The notes below the pieces were generated by a model. It was not told the DNA's origin, did no database searches, and saw nothing but the letters and a program-made list of their open reading frames with translations. A program made the translations under genes and the position numbers. Shown here piece after piece: positions 25,650 through 34,809 of a DNA stretch of 64,000 nucleotides. Location of the stretch: the NCBI RefSeq assembly GCF_914271545.1, contig NZ_CAJZAH010000004.1, positions 62,001-126,000 of the forward strand, in the 5' to 3' direction. Source of the DNA: Cupriavidus respiraculi. Lineage in GTDB: Bacteria > Pseudomonadota > Gammaproteobacteria > Burkholderiales > Burkholderiaceae. The number at the start of each line of letters is the position of its first letter. The stretch's first letter is position 1.

Positions 25650-27440
25650 TCAGGCCACGGCAGATACCGTGGCCGGCGCCGGCGCAGCGCTCTTGGGTTC
25701 TCCCGGCGTGGCAATCCACGGGGCGAAGCCGCTTCCGGCCTCATGTGAAAAGGGCCTGATCGCGGCGGAGTCCACGACCGCCATCGCGTCCGCTGGCACG
25801 TTGGCGCCGAGGTCGGTGACCGGGGCACTGCCGGCCTGCCCGGATGGAAGAGGATCGGCGGCATCGGGCTCGGCCGCCGGGCCGCTGACGCGTGGCACGC
25901 TGTCCGCGGACGGGCCAAGGGCGGTGCTCGCGAGGCGAGCGCCCGCGAGGTCCGCGCTGGTGACGAGCGCACCGTTGATGGTCGCGCCGCGCAGATCCGT
26001 TCCCGTCAACGTCGCGCCATGGAACATCGCACCGTCGAGGATCGCACCCGCGAGATTCGCGTCCGCCAGGCTGATGTAGCGGAAGTCGAAGCCGTGCAGG
26101 TCTTGTCCCGCCAGGTCCACGCCGTACAGGTCGTGCGGAAGATGCGGAGGATACTTTTCGTCCAGCGCCGCATGCCGTTCGGCCGGCGTGGGGAATGTTC
26201 TGGCATACGCCACGGCTTGCCGGAGGCGGCGCCGATCCTGCTCCTCCATCCCCGGAATGCCCCGCGTCAATGGAGGCTTGCGCAGCGATGCCAGCGCCGT
26301 CCTGTCGAGCCGCGCGCCGGCGAGGGTCCGCCAGCCGAGACGGACGCGTGCCAGATCCGCTTGGTGCAGTTCCGCCTTGCGCAGCGTGGCGCATTGCAGA
26401 TTGGCTTGCAGCAGGCACGCGCCCTTCAGGTTCGCCCCTGCGAGATCGGCGGCCCCGAAGTCGAGCCCGCGCAGGTTCAGGCCGTGCAGGTCCGCACCGC
26501 GCAGATCGACGCCGGCACGGATCAGCCTGCGCAGGTGCGCGCCATCGCAGGCCTGCCCCCGCTGCGGCGTCCATTGAACCCTGGTGCCGCGCACGTCCAC
26601 ACGCTGCCCGATCAGCGCCAGCAGGTCCGGCAATGCAAGCGTGGCACCCTCCAGCCGGGCCCCGTGCAGCCTGGCTCCGGTCAATGCGGTGCCTGTCAGA
26701 TCCAGGCCACGCAGGTCGGCCTTGCGCAGATCGGCGCCGCGCAGGTCGGCATCGTGCAGCCGGGCGCCGGCGAGTATCGCTTCCCGCAGCCGCGCCCCGC
26801 GCAGCGCGGCGCCTCGCAGGTCGGCGCGCCGCAGATCGGCGCGGTGCAGATCGGATTCATTGAGGATCGTGCGTTGCAGATTGCGCTCGCGCAGGTCGAT
26901 GCCCGCGAGCCTGCCGCGGCGGAAGTTCTGTCCCTGGGCGTCGAACCGGTCCTGGCGGAACAGCAACTCGGCGCCGGATCGGTCGATGCCGCGCGTATGG
27001 AAGCGGGGGCGGTAAAGGGCCGCATCCTGCCCTTCGGAAAGCGGGGCGTTGAGGATGATGCGGTGGCGTGCCACCTCCTCGTGCAGCGCCGCGGCGCGCC
27101 GCCTGGACCATGCCGGGACCGGGCCCATGAAGGACGGTGCGCCGGTCCGGTCGACAGACTGCTCCAGATGCGCGCGCAGGCTGTCGCCGAATAGCGTGCG
27201 GACAAGCCATTGCCATGGCGTCTGCCGCGCGGCGTCGATGAACCGTGCGCGATCGGGAAGGAGTTCGACGTGGAAGGCGCGGCCCTCGATCACCAGGGTG
27301 GGAACATTGCCGGCGCGGATCGCGTCGCGCCACGCCGGCGCGGTGTCCGGGTCTTCGATGCTGCGGGTGAAGGCATGCCGCGTGGCGTACCGGAGGATGG
27401 GGGAGGACGAGACGATGTCGGGGGAGTTTCCGGACGGCAT
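25650..27440 (-). CDS. Large pentapeptide-repeat protein
   Basis: 596 residues. The first 150 or so are unique. Three blocks of A(D/N)LxG-type pentapeptides follow, at about 160-270 (for example DLRRADLRGAALRGARL), 305-385 and 465-520, separated by non-repeat insertions. Such repeats fold as right-handed quadrilateral beta helices. Known members mimic DNA (Qnr, MfpA), are secreted effectors (PipB) or have no known role. A proline/alanine-rich tail follows the last block. It lies 126 bases downstream of imuB on the same strand, with no evident terminator between. I see no signal peptide or good ribosome site, so the start is uncertain. Confidence 0.8.
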   Translation of the reverse strand: MPSGNSPDIVSSSPILRYATRHAFTRSIEDPDTAPAWRDAIRAGNVPTLVIEGRAFHVELLPDRARFIDAARQTPWQWLVRTLFGDSLRAHLEQSVDRTGAPSFMGPVPAWSRRRAAALHEEVARHRIILNAPLSEGQDAALYRPRFHTRGIDRSGAELLFRQDRFDAQGQNFRRGRLAGIDLRERNLQRTILNESDLHRADLRRADLRGAALRGARLREAILAGARLHDADLRGADLRKADLRGLDLTGTALTGARLHGARLEGATLALPDLLALIGQRVDVRGTRVQWTPQRGQACDGAHLRRLIRAGVDLRGADLHGLNLRGLDFGAADLAGANLKGACLLQANLQCATLRKAELHQADLARVRLGWRTLAGARLDRTALASLRKPPLTRGIPGMEEQDRRRLRQAVAYARTFPTPAERHAALDEKYPPHLPHDLYGVDLAGQDLHGFDFRYISLADANLAGAILDGAMFHGATLTGTDLRGATINGALVTSADLAGARLASTALGPSADSVPRVSGPAAEPDAADPLPSGQAGSAPVTDLGANVPADAMAVVDSAAIRPFSHEAGSGFAPWIATPGEPKSAAPAPATVSAVA

Positions 27441-27566
27441 GGCAGGACGGTGTGGCGCGCTCGATGGCGCGGCATTGTCCAGTCATGGCTTTCTTTCGTC
27501 TTGCGAAAAAGTCACAGCCTGACATATTTGCCGCTTCGGAACCGAAGCCGCGTCCTGGCGCCAGGG

Positions 27567-29144
27567 TCAGGCGAACAAGCCATGCAGGAACCAGCGGTAC
27601 TCCCCGCCCTCTTCCCGCCCGGGGCGTTCTCGATAGACCCAGCAGCGCAGGCCATCGGCCCGTTCGGCGACAAAGTAGTCGCGCGTGGCCAGGCCCCCGT
27701 CCCACCATCCCGCCTCGATCCGCTCGGGCCGCGACAGCAAGGTCAAGGGGCCGCCATGGCAGGGCCGGTGACGCTGCACGGGCAAGGGCCGCGGCGGCTC
27801 CAGCAGCCATAGCGGGCGCTCGGGCTGGGTGCCGGCCGGGCCGGATGCCGGCGGCGCGGAGCGCGGCCGGGGTTCGTCGACCGCCTGCCATCGATTGGCG
27901 CATTCGGGACGATGATCCGGCACGGGCGTAGGCTGGAGCACGTTGTCCCGGCCCAGCCGGGCCACCAGCGTATCGAGCAGGCGGCCCAGTTCGGCGGGTC
28001 CGCCCCCGGGCTCGGGGAACAGCGACTCGCTTTGCGGCAGGCAGGCTTCGATGCCTTCGACCTCCAGCGCGAGGCCCGTCACGGGGGCGTCAAATTGCAC
28101 CCGGTCGAGCTTTTCCTGCAGCAGTTTCGACAGGTGGGCGGCATCGCGGCTGGGTTGTGCGAGGCCGATCTGGACCGGGGTGGCCGCGATGTCCGCGCCC
28201 AACCGGTAGCGCTCGTGCTCCATCCTGAGCACGAAGCGCGTCACGCCCGCCTGCTGGACGGCGAGCCATCCGGCCAGCGCCAGCAGCAGGCGCTGGGCAC
28301 CGGCCAGCACGCCGGCGGCGGACTCTATCCGGCCCGGCAGTTCCATGCGCTGCGCAAACGAGGGCGGCGCGACGAACCAGACGAAGCGCGCGGGGGCTTC
28401 GCCGCAGGCCTGGTCCAGCCGGGCGAGCAAGGCGGGACCAAGCCGGCGCTTCAGACCGGCGCGCGGCAGGCGCCGCACCTCGCCCACGGTGCGGCAGCCG
28501 ATGCCATCGAGCCAGGCCGCATCGACCAGGCCATCGAGCATGGCCACCGGCATGCGATCGAGCAGGCGCACCATGCGCGCCTCGCGCACCGCCCGCCGCA
28601 GCGGCCGTTCCACGGCACCGCGCCGGTTCAGCCGCAGCGGCACCGCCGCCAGCCAGGCGGCACCATGCGCGGTGGTACCGCTGCCGATCTGCGGGAAGGC
28701 ACCGAGCCCGCGCACACAGGCGTACACGGCGCGGCACAGCGCGCGGTGGCCGCCGAACAGGCGCAGGCTGGCCGTGACATCGAGCATCACGGTGGCCGCG
28801 TCGGCCTCGGCATCGCACGTGACATGCGGGGTGAAATGCAGCAGCGCCAGCGACAGCGCCGTCATCAGCCGCGCCTCGGCGGCGAGGTCGCGCTCCAGCT
28901 GCACCACCTCGGCGGACAGCGCCTGCACGCCGCCGCGCCGCATGCCGGCCCGCACGCCCAGCGCCATCGCCGCACGGTTTGCCAGCACCACGCGCTCGTG
29001 CTCCAGCACCACCACGGGCACGGCATGGCGCAGCATGCCGGATACCGCCGCCGACCCCGCCCCGCCGCCGCCCGCCTCAGGCCAGCTCGGCTGCAGCGCG
29101 TCCAGCGACAGGCGCGGCAGATGCACCGCGATCCAGTACGGCAT
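27567..29144 (-). CDS. imuB: ImuB, Y-family polymerase-like mutasome protein
   Basis: 525 residues of the inactive Y-family polymerase group that scaffolds damage-induced mutagenesis with ImuA and DnaE2 at the beta clamp. The N-terminus MPYWIAVHLPRLSLDALQ has the ImuB form, in which the acidic DxDxFFA polymerase motif is lost. The helix-hairpin-helix and little-finger regions follow (VGEVRRLPRAGLKRRLGPALLARLDQA; RFVLRMEHERYRLG). The C-terminus ends in the family motif RDYFVAERADGLRCWVYRER. The start within the imuA reading frame gives a 68-base overlap, implying coupled translation. Confidence 0.93.
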   Translation of the reverse strand: MPYWIAVHLPRLSLDALQPSWPEAGGGGAGSAAVSGMLRHAVPVVVLEHERVVLANRAAMALGVRAGMRRGGVQALSAEVVQLERDLAAEARLMTALSLALLHFTPHVTCDAEADAATVMLDVTASLRLFGGHRALCRAVYACVRGLGAFPQIGSGTTAHGAAWLAAVPLRLNRRGAVERPLRRAVREARMVRLLDRMPVAMLDGLVDAAWLDGIGCRTVGEVRRLPRAGLKRRLGPALLARLDQACGEAPARFVWFVAPPSFAQRMELPGRIESAAGVLAGAQRLLLALAGWLAVQQAGVTRFVLRMEHERYRLGADIAATPVQIGLAQPSRDAAHLSKLLQEKLDRVQFDAPVTGLALEVEGIEACLPQSESLFPEPGGGPAELGRLLDTLVARLGRDNVLQPTPVPDHRPECANRWQAVDEPRPRSAPPASGPAGTQPERPLWLLEPPRPLPVQRHRPCHGGPLTLLSRPERIEAGWWDGGLATRDYFVAERADGLRCWVYRERPGREEGGEYRWFLHGLFA

Positions 29145-29976
29145 GGTCGTGCCCTCCCTCGACAACAGGGGTAGCAGGAACGGATGGAGTGGCCGGCACA
29201 GTGGCCGGCCGGGCGCGTCCCGGCACGGCCGGCATCTCGTCCAGCGGCAGCACCAGCGGCGTCTCGCGCACGGGGCCGCGCCGCTTGTGGAAGGTAATGG
29301 ACAGGGCATTGCCGGGCACCGGCGACAGCAGCAGGCGCAGCACCGCCGGCGAGGATTCGCGCAGCGCGGTGGCCGGCCGCGAGACCCATACCGCCGCCTC
29401 GCTGGCCTGGGCCAGCACCTGCAGCCGCCTGACCGCCTCGGGCCGCGCGCCGGGCAGCCACACCAGCACGCCGCCGAAGGCCTGGCTGCGCAGCACCTGT
29501 TCGGCGGCCCACAGGATATCGGCCTGGGCCTGGCGCGCGGTACGGGCCGCGGCCGGGCTTCCGGACTGCCCCGCGCGCACCCAGTACACCTGCGGCGCCG
29601 GCAAACCCCAGGTGGCCAGCCCCATCGCGTTGGGCGCATAAGGCGGCCCGACCAGCACCAGCCGGCGTCCGTCCCGCGCCAGCGCCCGCAGCGCCGGACG
29701 CAGCAGGCGCACCTCGCCCATCCCGCTGTCGGCGTGCAGCAGCTCGGTCAGCGCGCCAACGGGCCAGCCGCCACCGGGCAGTTCCGCCGACAGTGCGTCA
29801 TAGCCGGTGGGCAGCACGGGCAGGTTGGCCGCCTGACCAAGCTGCCCGGCGCGCCACAGGCCGGGATAGCGTTGTTCCAGTTCGGTCAGCGCCTCCTGCC
29901 GGTCCGCCGGGGACAGGGGCGAAGAACGCCGGGCGCCCTCGTCCAATGCCGGGGCGGCGTGCGGTTGCGCAGTCAT
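29077..29976 (-). CDS. imuA: ImuA, translesion synthesis-associated RecA-like protein
   Basis: 299 residues of the ImuA/SulA-related family, distantly similar to RecA. The pattern LPTGYDALSAELPGGGWPVGALTELLHADSGMGEVRLL near residue 60 and RRLVLVGPPYAPNAMGLATWGL near 105 are typical. It acts with ImuB in SOS mutagenesis. A perfect LexA box lies 47 bases upstream of the ATG. The usual third gene, dnaE2, does not follow imuB in this window. Confidence 0.92.
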   Translation of the reverse strand: MTAQPHAAPALDEGARRSSPLSPADRQEALTELEQRYPGLWRAGQLGQAANLPVLPTGYDALSAELPGGGWPVGALTELLHADSGMGEVRLLRPALRALARDGRRLVLVGPPYAPNAMGLATWGLPAPQVYWVRAGQSGSPAAARTARQAQADILWAAEQVLRSQAFGGVLVWLPGARPEAVRRLQVLAQASEAAVWVSRPATALRESSPAVLRLLLSPVPGNALSITFHKRRGPVRETPLVLPLDEMPAVPGRARPATVPATPSVPATPVVEGGHDHAVLDRGASAAPVAGRAAAELA

Positions 29977-30022
29977 GTGCTTTGTGTGCCTCGTCCTAAA
30001 AGGACAAGGTTTGATTTCCTGG

Positions 30023-30042
30023 TACTGTATGTTTATACAGTA
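30023..30042. promoter_or_regulatory. LexA (SOS) box upstream of imuA
   Basis: TACTGTATGTTTATACAGTA is a near-perfect palindrome with the CTGT-N8-ACAG core of the gammaproteobacterial and betaproteobacterial SOS box. It is placed for repression of imuA-imuB. Confidence 0.93.
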
Positions 30043-30219
30043 TTTCGGAAGAACACAATAGCTTGAAAAGCTGCGCGATTTCTGCCTGTGGTCACCCTGC
30101 CAGCATCACCGCAGATCGGTGCCACGCGTTCGGACACATGCGTAACACGGGTGCGACGACATGCTCGACACGTGCGCGGTCGCCACACCCCGCGGAAAGC
30201 CTCCGCGACAGGACGCTCC

Positions 30220-31461
30220 TCAGCCCGCCTTCTTGTGCGTATTGGGCAGGAGCGCGGTGGCCAGGCCCAGCAGCGGCAGGAACGATGTGACGCCGTACAC
30301 CCACACGATGCCCTTGATATCGGCAAGCTCGCCCAGCCCGGCCGCGCCGATGCCGCCGATGCCGAACATCAGTCCGAACATCAGGCCGGACACCAGGCCC
30401 ACGCGCCCCGGAACGGCCTCCTGGGCGTAGACCACCAGCGCGGCGAAGGCCGACGACATCACCAGGCCGATGACGATGGCCAGCGCGCCCGTCCAGAACA
30501 GGTTCGCATAGGGCAGCGCCAGGGCGAACGGCGCGACGCCCAGGAAGGAAATCCAGATCACCGCCTTGCGTCCGATCCGGTCGCCGACCGGCCCGCCCGC
30601 GAAGGTACCGGCGGCGACGGCGGCGAGGAACAGGAACAGGAACATCTGGCTGTGCTGCACGCTCAGGCCGAAGCGCTGGATCAGGTAGAAGGTGAAGTAG
30701 TTCGTGAACGCCGCGATATAGACGAACTTCGCGAACATCAGGACGCAGATGACCGCCACCGCCTGCACCACCTGCCTGCGGCCCAACCCCGCGCCGCCAT
30801 GGCTCTTCGCAAGGCTCCTGGCCTTGGCCTGGCCATGCCGGCGGACCCAGCCCGTCAGGCGCACGAGCACCACGATGGCGATCAGGGCGACCACCATGAA
30901 CCACGCCGCGGCGTGCTGGCCATGGGGAATGATGATGGCGGCCGCGAGCAGGGGCCCGATGGCGCTGCCCGTGTTCCCGCCGACCTGGAACGTGGACTGC
31001 GCGGTACCGAAGCGCCCGCCCGAGGCCAGCCGGGCGATGCGGGATGCCTCGGGATGGAACGTGGCCGAGCCCACGCCAACCACGGCCGACGCCACCAGCA
31101 GCATGCCGAACGAGTTCGCAACGGCAAGCAGCCCGATGCCGACCAGGGTCATGACCATCCCCGCGGGCAGCAGGTAGGGCTTGGGATGCTTGTCCGTGTA
31201 CATCCCGATCCAGGGCTGCAGCAGGGACGCCGTCGCCTGGTACACCAGGGCCAGCAGCCCGATCTGGCCGAAGCTCAGCGCAAAATTTGTCTTGAGCAAC
31301 GGGTAGATGGACGGCAGCATCGCCTGGATCAGGTCGTTGAGCAGGTGGGCGAAGGCCGCACCGCCAACCACCGGCAGCAGGAAGCCGTGGCTCTGGGAAT
31401 CAGAGGCGGACGGAACGGCGGCAGCCGCCGTGGAGTCGAGCGTCGTAGAGTGGGCAGACAT
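30220..31461 (-). CDS. MFS exporter, fosmidomycin-resistance (Fsr) type
   Basis: A 413-residue, 12-segment major facilitator. The N-terminal FAHLLNDLIQAMLPSIYPLLK and the first cytoplasmic loop (YTDKHPKPYLLPAGM) match the Fsr family, members of which export fosmidomycin and other small compounds. An equivalent loop GGPVGDRIGRKAV lies between segments 8 and 9. The start at MSAHSTT or at MPDSTSM 18 bases upstream is uncertain. It is divergent from an AraC-type regulator with a 175-base shared region, so that regulator probably controls it. Confidence 0.88.
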   Translation of the reverse strand: MSAHSTTLDSTAAAAVPSASDSQSHGFLLPVVGGAAFAHLLNDLIQAMLPSIYPLLKTNFALSFGQIGLLALVYQATASLLQPWIGMYTDKHPKPYLLPAGMVMTLVGIGLLAVANSFGMLLVASAVVGVGSATFHPEASRIARLASGGRFGTAQSTFQVGGNTGSAIGPLLAAAIIIPHGQHAAAWFMVVALIAIVVLVRLTGWVRRHGQAKARSLAKSHGGAGLGRRQVVQAVAVICVLMFAKFVYIAAFTNYFTFYLIQRFGLSVQHSQMFLFLFLAAVAAGTFAGGPVGDRIGRKAVIWISFLGVAPFALALPYANLFWTGALAIVIGLVMSSAFAALVVYAQEAVPGRVGLVSGLMFGLMFGIGGIGAAGLGELADIKGIVWVYGVTSFLPLLGLATALLPNTHKKAG

Positions 31462-31636
31462 AGAGGTCGAGTCGGGCATGCGCGGGCGGCGGGAAATGTC
31501 CGCCATGCCGCGGGAGTGCAGAAAGTCCGGTAGAGCGGGCGCGTGGCAGGAAAAGGCGTTCCACGGAGCCGCAAGGATACGGCGGGGCGGCACGGCAGTC
31601 GCTCGCCAGTCTGCCAGTTACTGTAGAGTTCCTGCC

Positions 31637-32413
31637 ATGCAGAGCGCCCACCCCTCCCACAAGCACAAGCATTTCGACAACCACCCGCGACCGCTCGTAG
31701 TCATGGAAAACCGCTGGCCCTCGGGCTCGTCCACCGGCTGGCACTCCCACCCGCGCGGCCAGCTGTTGTATGCGACCAATGGGGTGATGGTGGTGCATTC
31801 CGACGCCGGTTCGTGGGTCGTGCCGCCCAACCGGGCGCTATGGATGGTAACGGGGCTGCCGCACAATGTGACGATGTCCGGCGACGTCGTGATGCGCACG
31901 GCCTATATCGACTCGGAGCGCGTGCCCAGCCTGCCGGCCGACAGCGGGGTCATCAATGTCTCGCCCCTGCTGCGCGAACTCCTCGTCGAGGCGGTCCGGA
32001 TCCCGCCCGCGGGCGAGGTCACAAGCCGCGACGCCCTGCTGCTGGACCTGCTGATCTGCGAGCTGCGGATGTCCAGCACCATCCCGCTTCATCTGCCGAT
32101 GCCCGTGGACCCGCGGCTGCGGTCCATCTGCGAGGCGCTGACCGTGCGTCCGTCCGACGCCTCCAACGCCGCGGACTGGGCGCAATCGATCGGCGTGGGC
32201 GAGCGGACGCTGCATCGCCTGTTCACCCGGGAAACCGGAATGACGTTCGCGCAATGGCGCGAGCAGGCGCGCCTGCTGCACGCGCTGCGCCGGATTGCCG
32301 AGGGCGGCAAGCTCATCGACGTGGCACTGGATTGCGGCTATTCGAGTCCGAGCGCGTTCGCCGCCATGTTCCGGCGGCACTTCGGCGTCGCGCCGTCCAG
32401 CTTTTACCGGTAG
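31637..32413 (+). CDS. AraC-family transcriptional regulator with cupin N-terminus
   Basis: 258 residues. The N-terminal half is a cupin-like sensor (SSTGWHSHPRGQLLYATNGVMVV, then VPPNRALWMVTGLPHNV). The C-terminal half holds two helix-turn-helix motifs (WAQSIGVGERTLHRLFTRETGMTFAQWREQARL and ALDCGYSSPSAFAAMFRRHFGVAPSSFYR). This is the NimR/YeaM-like architecture often found divergent from an MFS exporter, as here. The ATG is set by the start of the cupin domain. The inducing ligand is unknown. Confidence 0.92.
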   Translation: MQSAHPSHKHKHFDNHPRPLVVMENRWPSGSSTGWHSHPRGQLLYATNGVMVVHSDAGSWVVPPNRALWMVTGLPHNVTMSGDVVMRTAYIDSERVPSLPADSGVINVSPLLRELLVEAVRIPPAGEVTSRDALLLDLLICELRMSSTIPLHLPMPVDPRLRSICEALTVRPSDASNAADWAQSIGVGERTLHRLFTRETGMTFAQWREQARLLHALRRIAEGGKLIDVALDCGYSSPSAFAAMFRRHFGVAPSSFYR

Positions 32414-32443
32414 CGCAGCCGGTACGCCGCGGCCCCCTGAAAC

Positions 32444-33004
32444 CTAGCGCGGCGGGCCCAGCCGCGCCAGCAAGTCCAGCAGCGTCGCGCGTTGCTGCGC
32501 GGACAAGCCCGAGGCGATGCGGGCATCGTGCTCGCACACCGCCTGCGTGACGGCCTCCAGCGTCTTGCGGCCGGTCGGCGTCAGCGCCAGGCTGTGGGCG
32601 CGCCGGTCCGAGCGCGAAGCACGCCGCGCCACCAGCTTCATGTCCTCCAGCGCGTCGATCAGCAGCACGGCCCCGGAGCGCGCGATGCCCAGGATGCGCG
32701 CCAGCTCGGTGAGCTTCAGATCGGGGTTGTTGGCGATGATGGTCAGCGCGGAGAAGCGCGGCGGCGTGATGTTCCACGGCGCCAGCGAGCGCACGAAATC
32801 CTCGTAGATGCGGATCTGCGCGCGCCGGATGGCGTAGCCGGTCAGACCGTCCAGCACGCCGTATTCGACTTCGGGCAGGTGTGGATCGAAGGCGCCATCC
32901 GTGGCGGCCGCTCCCGTGTCGGGTTCGGCGGGGGCTGCCGCGACCGGCACGGGATCGGGCGACAGGGGTTCGTCGTGGCTGCCTGAGGAAGGGACTGCGG
33001 TCAT
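32444..33004 (-). CDS. MarR-family transcriptional regulator
   Basis: 186 residues. A disordered alanine/proline-rich N-terminus of about 45 residues is followed by a winged-helix domain (LTELARILGIARSGAVLLIDALEDMKLVARRASRSDRRAHSL). The recognition helix and the basic DRRAHSLALTPTGRK wing are typical. It lies 58 bases downstream of the DUF3237 gene on the same strand, at the end of the catabolic-like group 36087-32444, and probably senses an aromatic ligand of that pathway (inference). Confidence 0.88.
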   Translation of the reverse strand: MTAVPSSGSHDEPLSPDPVPVAAAPAEPDTGAAATDGAFDPHLPEVEYGVLDGLTGYAIRRAQIRIYEDFVRSLAPWNITPPRFSALTIIANNPDLKLTELARILGIARSGAVLLIDALEDMKLVARRASRSDRRAHSLALTPTGRKTLEAVTQAVCEHDARIASGLSAQQRATLLDLLARLGPPR

Positions 33005-33062
33005 CGGGATACTGTGTTGGGAGGGACGTTCGCGCGCGAGCGCTCGCACATTCGCGCGAGGC

Positions 33063-33578
33063 TCAGGTCACGCGAAAGTACCGCATTTCCACCCGGTCTG
33101 GAAACCGCGCGCCGCTGGCCACGAACAGATGCCGCATCAGCCAGCGATAGGCCGGGGCGGCGGTTTCGAAGCGCGGGGCGGTGCGGAAGTAGACCTCGGC
33201 CGGGTCCACCGGCTCGCCGGCGGCCAGCTTCGCCATCGCGTGCGCGCTGGCGCTGCGCACCCCCGCGTTGACGATATAGATGCGGGCGCCGTCGTCCGTC
33301 TCCAGCACGTAGCGCGCCTCGATATCGGCAACGCCGATGTCTTCGCCGGGCGCGTCGTGGCGGATCAGCTGGAAATCCGCTCCCCCCGGCAGGATGCGGC
33401 CATTGAGCCGCGGTCCCGTCACCACGCCGTCGACGATCGGGATCACGCGGCGGTTGCCCAGCGCGCTGCCGCCTACCTCCACCACCGGTGCGAGGCGGAA
33501 CACGAAGTCCGCCACATGTTCGAGCGCGGGCGTGGCGATGCGGGCGGGGTGCATGCCGGGGTCCATGCCGGCGCTCAT
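33063..33578 (-). CDS. DUF3237 (UPF0311) family protein
   Basis: 171 residues resembling the DUF3237 beta-barrel family: ALEHVADFVFRLAPVVEVG, IPIVDGVVTGPRLNGRILPGGADFQLIR, DIEARYVLETDDGARIYIVNAGVR, and the terminal YRWLMRHLFVASGAR. The function is unknown. Members occur in catabolic clusters, sometimes beside flavin monooxygenases. The start overlaps the binding-protein stop by 4 bases, so the two are co-translated. Confidence 0.85.
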   Translation of the reverse strand: MSAGMDPGMHPARIATPALEHVADFVFRLAPVVEVGGSALGNRRVIPIVDGVVTGPRLNGRILPGGADFQLIRHDAPGEDIGVADIEARYVLETDDGARIYIVNAGVRSASAHAMAKLAAGEPVDPAEVYFRTAPRFETAAPAYRWLMRHLFVASGARFPDRVEMRYFRVT

Positions 33579-34717
33579 TTGAGCAGCTTCCAGTTGCCGT
33601 TGTCGATGGTCAGCATCACGCGGCCGCGCGCGTCGAAGCCGAAGTGGTCCTGCGCGGTGTAGTTGATGACGCCATGCGAGACGACGATATTGCGCTCGGA
33701 CTCCAGCGCGCTCTTGAGCGCCTTGCGGAATTCCGCAGTGCCCGGCTTGGCCTGCTTCAACGCCACCGGCACGATCCGCTGCAGCACCAGCCCCGCGTCG
33801 TAGGGATGCGCGCCGAACTGCGTGCGGCTGTCGGGCCCGTATTGTTTTTCATAGCGGCCCACATAGTCCATGGCCGGCGCCTTGACCGGATTGCCGGGTG
33901 CAAGCTGCTCCGCCACGATCACCGGCCCGGCCGGCAGGATGGCGCCGTTGACCGCGCGCCCGCCGATGCGGATCAGGTCCTTGGTGGCCGCACCATGCGT
34001 GTGATACACCGGCCCGGTGTAGCCGCGCTCGCGCAGCGTGGTGTGCGGCAGCGCCGCGCCCGTGCCGGCGCCCGCGATCAGCACCGCATCGGGCCGCGCG
34101 GCGATCAGCTTGAGCACCTGCGCGGTAACGCTGGTGTCCGAGCGCGCATAGCGCTCCGAGGCCAGGATGCGGATGCCATTGGCGCCGGCCGCGGTGGTGA
34201 ATTCCTTGTGCCACGTCTCGCCATAGGCGTCGGCGAAGCCGATGAACGCAATGGTCTTGACGCCGTTGGCGCGCGCGGTGGCGGCCACCGCCTCGGCCAT
34301 CAGCTTCACGGGCTGGGCCAGCCGGTAGGTCCATTCCCCGCGCCCGGGCTTGAGCTCGATCGGCGAAAAGGCCAGCTGCACGGTCTGGCTTTCGTCGGCC
34401 ACCTCCGAGATGGCGATCGACGGTGCCACCGCCGACGAGCCCAGGATGATGTCGACCTTTTCTTCGCTGACGAAACGGCGCGCCACACGCGTGGCCTGCG
34501 TGGGATCGGAGCCATCGTCCAGCACGATGTAGCGGATCTTCTCGCCGCCGATGGACTCGGGCAGCCACGCCATCGAGTTTTTCTGCGGAATGCCGAGCGA
34601 GGCCGACGGTCCGGTCGAGGAAATGCTGACCCCGACGGTGACGTCGGCGAGGGCGAGAGCGGGCAGCAGCGCGGCGGTCAGGGACACGGCCAGGCGGGGC
34701 AGGATGGCGCGGGGCAT
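33575..34717 (-). CDS. Branched-chain amino acid-type ABC transporter substrate-binding protein
   Basis: A 380-residue periplasmic binding protein of the LivJ/LivK fold (Peripla_BP_6). The signal peptide is cleaved after ALALA, and the mature start DVTVGVSISSTGPSASLGIPQKN is typical. VEEKVDIILGSSAVAPSIAIS-like and FADAYGETWHKEF segments follow. In Burkholderiales such proteins often bind aromatic acids rather than amino acids. No permease or ATPase gene is present in the window, so it is an orphan here. It lies in an operon-like series with DUF3237 and, 92 bases upstream, the monooxygenase. Confidence 0.9.
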   Translation of the reverse strand: MPRAILPRLAVSLTAALLPALALADVTVGVSISSTGPSASLGIPQKNSMAWLPESIGGEKIRYIVLDDGSDPTQATRVARRFVSEEKVDIILGSSAVAPSIAISEVADESQTVQLAFSPIELKPGRGEWTYRLAQPVKLMAEAVAATARANGVKTIAFIGFADAYGETWHKEFTTAAGANGIRILASERYARSDTSVTAQVLKLIAARPDAVLIAGAGTGAALPHTTLRERGYTGPVYHTHGAATKDLIRIGGRAVNGAILPAGPVIVAEQLAPGNPVKAPAMDYVGRYEKQYGPDSRTQFGAHPYDAGLVLQRIVPVALKQAKPGTAEFRKALKSALESERNIVVSHGVINYTAQDHFGFDARGRVMLTIDNGNWKLLK

Positions 34718-34809
34718 GAGGTCTCCAGGAAAAAATGGCCGGCGCGGGACCGGCTTCTCGGCTGTGGAAAACGACGGTTGGAATGACGGTGAAAGGCGCG
34801 CCCGCTTCG

